Shown: positions 7,402 through 11,820 of the stretch, piece after piece
Numbering within the stretch: position 1 is the first letter of the stretch
Layout: each line of letters begins with the position of its first letter
Origin: an uncultured Lachnospiraceae bacterium
GTDB taxonomy: Bacteria > Bacillota > Clostridia > Lachnospirales > Lachnospiraceae
DNA length: 11,820 nucleotides
Assembly (NCBI GenBank): GCA_947591115.1
Contig: CANQCX010000040.1
Span: 1-11,820, forward strand
Reading direction: 5' to 3'
Program-made: the position numbers and the translations under genes
The notes under the pieces: generated by a model
Seen by the model: only the letters and a program-made list of their open reading frames with translations
What the model was told of the DNA's origin: nothing
Databases searched by the model: none

Positions 7402-7447
7402 AATAATCCCTCTCGTTTCCTAAAATCTCTGTTATCACATAGGAACC

Positions 7448-7456
7448 ATTATAGCA
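7448..7456 (-). promoter_or_regulatory. Extended -10 promoter of the HD-GYP gene
   Basis: On the minus strand the sequence reads TGCTATAAT, a perfect extended -10 (TGnTATAAT). The -35 region 17 bases upstream is poor (TTTCTT), which an extended -10 can offset. Transcription would start near 7441, about 40 bases before the TTG start. Confidence 0.6.
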
Positions 7457-7488
7457 TGAATTTGCGCGAAAAGAAAGACACAAAAATC

Positions 7489-7517
7489 TTGAGTTGTGTT
7501 ACCGGTTATATTATAAT
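7489..7517 (+). promoter_or_regulatory. Sigma-A type promoter of the chemoreceptor gene
   Basis: TTGAGT (7489-7494, four of six) and TATAAT (7512-7517, perfect) are 17 bases apart. The leader of about 75 bases before ATG 7601 ends with the ribosome site AAGGAGGA at 7585-7592. The promoter is back to back with that of the HD-GYP gene, with about 35 bases between their outer elements. Confidence 0.68.
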
Positions 7518-7600
7518 AGTGTTGAAAAGTGGGTTTTTATGTCCTTTTTGGGGGAAAAATGATAAAAAAGGGCGGATAAGATAAAAGGAGGAGAAGGTAC

Positions 7601-9061
7601 ATGAAAGAAAAACATTTGTTTCGGGCGAATAAGGTATTGTTGGGAACGCACTCGGCTGCTTCGGTTTTTATTTTGATCGGTTTGGTGTCCGAGCTGTCGT
7701 TTGGGGGACTGGCTCCGATCCGAAGCATTCTTCCGCTGGTTTTAACTGTGCTGGTCTATGCAGCGTCACTGGCAGTATTTATTAAGTATAAGGCGACGGA
7801 AATCTATTCAAGGGTGGCAGGTATCGGGTTTTCCGTTCTCTATGTCGTGCTGCTTTTGATCTCGCCATCAAATACTACATATCCGTATATGATCCCGTTT
7901 TTGCTGGTTTTAGTGCTTGTTATGGACAAAAAGCTGGTATTTATCTGCAGCGGCGTGTTTGCGGCGGCCAATCTGATACGTGTGGTCATGACCGTAGCGG
8001 GAGCGGATAATCCGATGCTGATCATGGAATCCTGTATGGTAGAAACGATCCTTACGGTTATGACGGTCGTTGCTTCGGTCATGGGCGTCAACCTGATCGT
8101 TCAGTTCTTTAAAGAATCTATGGATGAACTGACCGGCATCATGGATGTCAATACGCAGACGACCGACCGGATGAAGGGCGTTGCCCAGAATGTCGGAAAC
8201 GATACGCAGGAAGCGGTCAATGACGTCAACCGCGCGCTGGAGCTGGCAAGCGATGTCAATGAGGCTATGAACAATATTTCCGACGGGGTACAGACGATCG
8301 TGGATGCCATTAACCAGCAGACCGAACAAACCCAGTCGATTCAGACGACCATTGACGATACCTACGTACAGACAGAAGAGATCGTAGATCTGATGGATGG
8401 AATCGACCGTTCGCTTCTGGAGGGCGTCGATGCGATGGGCAAGCTGATGGAAACAGTGGATGTTGCAATCGAGGGCGGACCGGATATGGAGCATGCGGCG
8501 GATGCATTGAAGCTGAAGTCCGAAGAAGCGCGCGGCATCGTGGATGTTATTATCAATATTTCCAGCCAGACCAACCTGCTGGCGCTGAATGCCTCCATTG
8601 AAGCGGCGCGCGCCGGAGAAGCCGGAAAAGGCTTTGCAGTGGTTGCGGATGAAATCCGTAATCTTTCCGAACAGACAAGGCGTGAGACGGACAACATTAC
8701 CGCGATCTTGAATGAACTCATCAGCGAGGCCAATATCGTAACGGAAAAGGTGCTGAACAATGTAGAGCTTTCCAATCGTGAAAGCGAATTGGCGAAGAAT
8801 GCGGACGGACAGTTTAAGCAGATCCGCAGCCGCGTCGGAAATCTTTCGGAAAATATTCAAAAGGTTGAGGCGCAGATGAACGGACTGAAAGAGGCGAACG
8901 GCATTATTGTAGACAGTGTTACGACATTGTCGGCAAGCAGCGAGGAGATCAGCGCAAGCGTATCGGAGGCATGTTCGATCAGCGCCGAGAATGTCAATAT
9001 CGTACAGCATTTTACCGATGTAATCGGCGATATTTCGGAAAAAATTGACCATTTGAAATAA
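7601..9061 (+). CDS. Methyl-accepting chemotaxis protein with membrane-embedded sensor region
   Basis: A 486-residue chemoreceptor that would relay a signal to CheA/CheW. The N-terminal 170 residues are almost all membrane: helices at about 16-33, 40-61, 71-87, 95-109, 112-132 and 146-168, with very short loops and no extracytoplasmic ligand domain. No HAMP domain is evident between the last helix and the coiled coil. The cytoplasmic hairpin runs from about 172 to 486 and its tip, at about 319-357, is canonical (SSQTNLLALNASIEAARAGE, then GKGFAVVADEIRNL). A GGP at 292-294 interrupts the descending helix about six heptads from the tip. There is no pentapeptide for CheR docking at the C terminus. 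The tandem PAS gene follows after 20 bases, making a likely operon. The signal sensed is unknown; a lipophilic compound, the membrane state or a partner protein are possibilities only. Confidence 0.92.
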   Translation: MKEKHLFRANKVLLGTHSAASVFILIGLVSELSFGGLAPIRSILPLVLTVLVYAASLAVFIKYKATEIYSRVAGIGFSVLYVVLLLISPSNTTYPYMIPFLLVLVLVMDKKLVFICSGVFAAANLIRVVMTVAGADNPMLIMESCMVETILTVMTVVASVMGVNLIVQFFKESMDELTGIMDVNTQTTDRMKGVAQNVGNDTQEAVNDVNRALELASDVNEAMNNISDGVQTIVDAINQQTEQTQSIQTTIDDTYVQTEEIVDLMDGIDRSLLEGVDAMGKLMETVDVAIEGGPDMEHAADALKLKSEEARGIVDVIINISSQTNLLALNASIEAARAGEAGKGFAVVADEIRNLSEQTRRETDNITAILNELISEANIVTEKVLNNVELSNRESELAKNADGQFKQIRSRVGNLSENIQKVEAQMNGLKEANGIIVDSVTTLSASSEEISASVSEACSISAENVNIVQHFTDVIGDISEKIDHLK

Positions 9062-9081
9062 TAAACGTTAGGAAGAGCATC

Positions 9082-9921
9082 ATGGACGATAAGGATTTTG
9101 TTTTTACCGCGTTGTGGGAGAATTTTTTAAAGCTGGCGAAGGTAAATATCCAGACAGGGGAAATTCGATTTGTCCGTACGGAGGAGACGGAGGAACGGCT
9201 GGGCTGTCTGGAAACTGCAGATATGGAAAGCTATACCCAGAGCCTGATCCGGAATCATCTGGTATATCCGGCGGATATACCGGCGTATCGGTATTATATG
9301 AATACGGCGTATTTCCGGAGCCGGATCGCCCGCGGAGACAGGACGTTTGTGTACAGCTTCCGCCGGAGACTCAATGATTATTTTACATGGATAACCTTTG
9401 AAATGATCATTCCGGAGGGGATTTCCGAACGGGAGCAGTGGGTGGTGTGCAGTTGGCGTTATTCCGACAGCGAAACCTATGCGCTGGGGGATTCTCGGGA
9501 AAAACTTGCGTCTATCTTTTTGGAGATACGGAAATTAAATCTGACGATGGACTGGTATGAGGAAATCCGAAGTTTAACGGAGGAAGGACGCTTGGACGGA
9601 ACAGACGGAACGGGGATTTCGCGCTGGTTTCGAAAATCCGCGAAAGAAGGTCTGGTGCATGAAGAAGATCTGGAGGCTTATCTGGATTTTACGGAGCTTC
9701 AGAGCTTGCGGGAGTTCTTTCGAAATGAAAAAAAGGAGATTTCGTTCCGCTACCGGAAGCGCATCGGCGAAGGCTTCCGCTGGGTGTCGATGGAGCTTCG
9801 GCCCGGCATGGAATATACGGACGAAAATCAGGTTGTGATGCTGTTTGTGCGCGACATTCATGATTCCTACATGGAGGGATTGCGGCAGGAAGGGAGATTT
9901 TATCCGGACTTTTTGGGATAG
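9082..9921 (+). CDS. Tandem PAS-like domain protein with no output domain
   Basis: A 279-residue soluble protein that appears to hold two copies of one PAS-like domain and nothing else. Residues 60-106 and 191-237 align without a gap at an offset of 131: LVYPADIPAY with LVHEEDLEAY, then YSFRRRLNDYFTW with FRYRKRIGEGFRW. Each copy also begins with a segment of 'x-E-x-G-x' type, and the block ends in a strand with VRDIHDSY (256-263), like the VTD/IQDVT end of PAS domains. The kinase encoded at 669 carries a similar domain (YVEED at 371-375, then W415). PAS domains bind small ligands or pair with each other. No kinase, GGDEF, EAL or DNA-binding segment is present. The start has AGGAAGAG at 9070-9077 and lies 20 bases after the chemoreceptor stop, so the two are probably co-expressed. 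A role as adaptor or sensor for the receptor is inference. Confidence 0.7.
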   Translation: MDDKDFVFTALWENFLKLAKVNIQTGEIRFVRTEETEERLGCLETADMESYTQSLIRNHLVYPADIPAYRYYMNTAYFRSRIARGDRTFVYSFRRRLNDYFTWITFEMIIPEGISEREQWVVCSWRYSDSETYALGDSREKLASIFLEIRKLNLTMDWYEEIRSLTEEGRLDGTDGTGISRWFRKSAKEGLVHEEDLEAYLDFTELQSLREFFRNEKKEISFRYRKRIGEGFRWVSMELRPGMEYTDENQVVMLFVRDIHDSYMEGLRQEGRFYPDFLG

Positions 9922-10024
9922 TTTGGATTTTGCTCTTTATATTTTCCAACTTTCTGCCGAAATAAAATAAAATACCAAAATTTCTAAACGGATTTAAATT
10001 TTTATTGCTAAGGAGGGCAAAAGA

Positions 10025-10711
10025 ATGAACAGAGTGGATGGTTTTAGTACGTACCAGAACAATTACTATGCAGCGGCATCCGCTGCAGCAAAAGAAAAGG
10101 GTGCGCCGCAGGCGGATGCGGTAAAGAAAAACGATGCAGCCGAACAGACCGGACAGGTAAAACTGAGCCAAGAAGCCAAAAATCTTTTGGAGGAGCTGAA
10201 GAAAACATACGGCAATGCGGATTTTATGGTTGCCGAGTATGAAACGGACGAGGAAGCCGCTTCCTATCTTTCCAGAGGAACCAAAGAATACAGTGTTCTG
10301 CTGGATCCGGAAACGCTGGAGAAAATGGCTGCCGATGAAGCTACCAAGCAGGAGTATCTGAATAAGCTGGATGAATCCATGAACCAGCTTTCCAATATGA
10401 AGGAGCAGCTGGGCGACGAGAAGGATGAGGTTTCCCATATCGGAATCACGATCCATGACGACGGAACCACTTCTTATTTTGCGGAGCTGGAGAAAACGAG
10501 CGAAAAGCAGAAAGAGCGCATTGAGCAGAGTCGTGAGAACCGGAAAGAGGAAAAGGCAAAAGAAGCCAAAAAACTGGAAGAAAAGCAGCGGACAAGAGTT
10601 TCGGCTGATTCCGTAGAGGAGCTGATGGAGAAGATCCGCAATGTAGACTGGGATCAGATCAAACCGGAGCAGGTTCCAACGAGCGGCAGTCATTTTGACT
10701 ATAGCATTTAG
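10025..10711 (+). CDS. DUF6033-like protein of unknown function
   Basis: A 228-residue hydrophilic protein with no signal peptide or membrane segment. It has a flexible Ala/Lys-rich start (1-45), a conserved-looking core from KLSQEAKNLLEELKKTYG (46-63) through NADFMVAEYETDEEA and YLSRGTKEYSVLLDPETLEK (81-100), and a long charged coiled-coil stretch at about 154-190 (EKQKERIEQSRENRKEEKAK). The core matches my recollection of the DUF6033 family, common in Lachnospiraceae and without a known function. The start is supported by AAGGAGGG at 10010-10017, seven bases before the ATG. It follows the tandem PAS gene after 103 A+T-rich bases in which I see no clear terminator and only weak promoter candidates, so read-through from the chemoreceptor unit is possible. 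A motility link is suggested only by neighbours. Confidence 0.72.
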   Translation: MNRVDGFSTYQNNYYAAASAAAKEKGAPQADAVKKNDAAEQTGQVKLSQEAKNLLEELKKTYGNADFMVAEYETDEEAASYLSRGTKEYSVLLDPETLEKMAADEATKQEYLNKLDESMNQLSNMKEQLGDEKDEVSHIGITIHDDGTTSYFAELEKTSEKQKERIEQSRENRKEEKAKEAKKLEEKQRTRVSADSVEELMEKIRNVDWDQIKPEQVPTSGSHFDYSI

Positions 10712-10731
10712 TGACCAACCGGCCATTTTTG

Positions 10732-10776
10732 CATAAGATGTATAGAGGAATCCAAACCTCATCGATGCATCTTATG
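10732..10776. repeat. Long hairpin between the DUF6033-like and DUF11 genes
   Basis: CATAAGATG (10732-10740) is a perfect inverted match to CATCTTATG (10768-10776), and inside it GAGG (10745-10748) pairs with CCTC (10757-10760) around an eight-base loop. It starts 20 bases after the DUF6033-like stop and ends 55 bases before the next ATG. No U-tract follows on either strand, so it does not look like an ordinary terminator; a leader element, mRNA stabiliser or protein site is possible. Confidence 0.5.
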
Positions 10777-10831
10777 AGGGACGTTCCTTACAACAGACTG
10801 TAAAAATGCAGTAGAAAGGAATTGTCATATT

Positions 10832-11683
10832 ATGGCTCAGTTTACAAATCAGGCGCAATTGTCTTATAACAATTCCGTCACAAACTCCAATGTTGCAGTT
10901 GGAGAGATATTAGAAGTACTTTCTGCAACCAAAACTGCGGTTGGGGCGGATTATGCCCAGCAGGATCATGTAACTTACATTGTCAGTATTGTGAATTCGG
11001 GCGCCGTTGCATTTTCCGGTATTTCCGTAACCGACAATCTGGGGGCGTATACATTCGGCACAGGTACGCGTGTTCCGCTGACCTACCGGCAGGGAACGGT
11101 TCGTTATTACATTGACGGCGTACTGCAGGCTGCACCGACCGTTGCGGCAGGCGATACGCTTGTGATCTCCAACCTTACAATCCCTGCGGGGGCGAATGCA
11201 ATTCTCGTGTATGAGGCGGATGTAAATCCGTATGCTCCGCTGGCAGCCGGAAGCAGTATTACCAATCAGGCAGTAATCAGCGGAAGCGGAATCACGCCGA
11301 TTACGACGTCCGCTTCGGTCGTTGCCGAAACGGATCCGATCCTTTCCATTACGAAATCGGTAAGTCCGGTTCCGGTAACGGAAAACGGAACATTAACGTA
11401 CACATTTGTCATTCAGAATTCCGGCAATACGGCTGCGGACGCCGCGGATAACGCGGTAATTACCGATACCTTTAATCCGGTTTTATCGAATCTTCAGGTA
11501 ACCTTTAACGGCGCGCAGTGGGCGGAAACGACGAATTACACGTATGATGAGGAAACGGGACTGTTTACCACCAATACGGGGCAGATTACGGTTCCGGAAG
11601 CAACCTACACGCAGGATGCCGTAACGGGCGCATGGATTACCACGCCGGGCGTAAGCACTCTGGTCGTCTCCGGTACGGTTTAG
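10832..11683 (+). CDS. DUF11 repeat protein, acidic, with no visible signal peptide
   Basis: A 283-residue beta-rich protein with two DUF11-type (B_ant_repeat) units. Unit 1 begins LEVLSATKTAV (28-37) and runs VTYIVSIVNSG to SVTDNLG; unit 2 begins PILSITKSVS (169-178) and runs LTYTFVIQNSG to VITDTF. DUF11 domains are usually parts of secreted wall, S-layer or envelope proteins. Here there is no signal peptide, no membrane segment, no LPxTG motif and no cysteine; reading back in frame from the ATG gives 18 non-hydrophobic codons and then a TGA at 10775-10777, so no exported form is hidden upstream. The protein is strongly acidic (about 21 Asp/Glu to 5 Lys/Arg) and has only two lysines, K34 and K175, at matching places in the units. 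The ribosome site AGAAAGGA (10813-10820) is eleven bases from the ATG. The gene stands alone between the hairpin at 10732 and the terminator at 11711. A spore or cell-surface role is plausible but unproven. Confidence 0.82.
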   Translation: MAQFTNQAQLSYNNSVTNSNVAVGEILEVLSATKTAVGADYAQQDHVTYIVSIVNSGAVAFSGISVTDNLGAYTFGTGTRVPLTYRQGTVRYYIDGVLQAAPTVAAGDTLVISNLTIPAGANAILVYEADVNPYAPLAAGSSITNQAVISGSGITPITTSASVVAETDPILSITKSVSPVPVTENGTLTYTFVIQNSGNTAADAADNAVITDTFNPVLSNLQVTFNGAQWAETTNYTYDEETGLFTTNTGQITVPEATYTQDAVTGAWITTPGVSTLVVSGTV

Positions 11684-11710
11684 TATTTGTAAAAGTAAAA
11701 AGATGAACTA

Positions 11711-11748
11711 AAAAAGCGCAATTATCAGAAATGATGATTGCGCTTTTT
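11711..11748. terminator. Strong bidirectional terminator after the DUF11 gene
   Basis: AAAAAGCGCAAT (11711-11722) pairs with ATTGCGCTTTTT (11737-11748), and ATCA (11724-11727) pairs with TGAT (11732-11735) around a GAAA loop. The plus strand ends in TTTTT and the minus strand in a T-run as well, so it can stop transcription from both sides. Confidence 0.88.
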
Positions 11749-11767
11749 GAATGCCCTTCTGTCGGAA

Positions 11768-11800
11768 TTCTTTCGTGAAATTATCTATTTCACGAAAGAA
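11768..11800. repeat. Perfect 14-bp inverted repeat at the window edge
   Basis: TTCTTTCGTGAAAT (11768-11781) is matched exactly by ATTTCACGAAAGAA (11787-11800) around a TATCT spacer. The plus strand continues with an A-run rather than a U-tract, and the minus strand continues TTCCGAC, so it is not a normal terminator. It may be an operator, a leader structure of a gene past the edge, or a small mobile repeat. Confidence 0.6.
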
Positions 11801-11820
11801 AAAAACATGTCAAAATGTCA

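Noticed and set aside
7539..7562. Seven-codon upstream open frame (MSFLGEK) in the chemoreceptor leader
   Set aside because: It has no proper ribosome site and no stalling-type sequence, and such short frames are common by chance.
7518..7600. c-di-GMP riboswitch in the chemoreceptor leader
   Set aside because: The leader is only about 75 bases and lacks the conserved GEMM core blocks; only a weak A/T-rich stem can be drawn.
7910..9052. A 380-residue open frame on the minus strand opposite the chemoreceptor gene
   Set aside because: It is a shadow of the plus-strand gene, which has canonical chemoreceptor motifs, a promoter and a ribosome site. The antisense product is rich in His, Arg and Cys and shows no recognisable domain.
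9956..9963. GCCGAAAT as a sigma-D (flagellar) -10 box before the DUF6033-like gene
   Set aside because: It matches seven of eight bases of GCCGATAT, but there is no TAAA about 15 bases upstream, so it is not supported as a flagellar promoter.
9689..10762. A 357-residue minus-strand open frame spanning the PAS and DUF6033-like genes
   Set aside because: It runs across two plus-strand genes and the gap between them, has low-complexity Phe/Leu-rich sequence that mirrors charged coiled-coil codons, and no convincing start.

Overview
The window looks like a chromosomal segment of a motile, gut-type Clostridia, most likely Lachnospiraceae. This rests on the style of the hybrid histidine kinase (an SHDIRTPMN phosphoacceptor box and a PAS-like domain after a Cache sensor), the HD-GYP and chemoreceptor genes, a DUF6033-like protein, strong AGGAGG ribosome sites and sigma-A promoters. 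No species can be named from the sequence alone.

Layout. 1-114 is the 3' end of a GNAT acetyltransferase. 115-668 is a visibly A+T-rich stretch with no convincing gene. It holds an IS3-like terminal sequence, a terminator-like hairpin, short direct repeats and the promoter of the next gene. 669-4702 is a two-gene unit: a 975-residue hybrid histidine kinase with two receiver domains, then an SLC13/ArsB-type anion permease whose start lies inside the kinase gene. 4839-5492 is a membrane protein resembling the front half of a 7TM sensor kinase that appears to have lost its output domain; a near-consensus promoter in its 3' end drives the short-chain dehydrogenase at 5473-6231. A bidirectional terminator separates this from the minus-strand HD-GYP gene (6304-7401). 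Divergent from it is a chemoreceptor with about six membrane helices (7601-9061), followed at 20 bp by a tandem PAS-like protein with no output domain (9082-9921) and a DUF6033-like protein (10025-10711). Last comes an acidic two-repeat DUF11 protein with no visible signal peptide (10832-11683), closed by a strong terminator and a perfect 14-bp inverted repeat at the window edge.

How it fits together. Most of the window is signal transduction: an extracytoplasmic sensor kinase coupled to an anion transporter, a truncated sensor, a probable c-di-GMP phosphodiesterase back to back with a chemoreceptor, and a stand-alone PAS protein co-transcribed with that receptor. The PAS protein and the kinase appear to share one type of PAS-like domain. 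The most unusual items are the receptor/tandem-PAS pair and the DUF11 protein, whose only two lysines sit at equivalent places in its two repeats. No CRISPR array, RNA gene or complete mobile element was seen.
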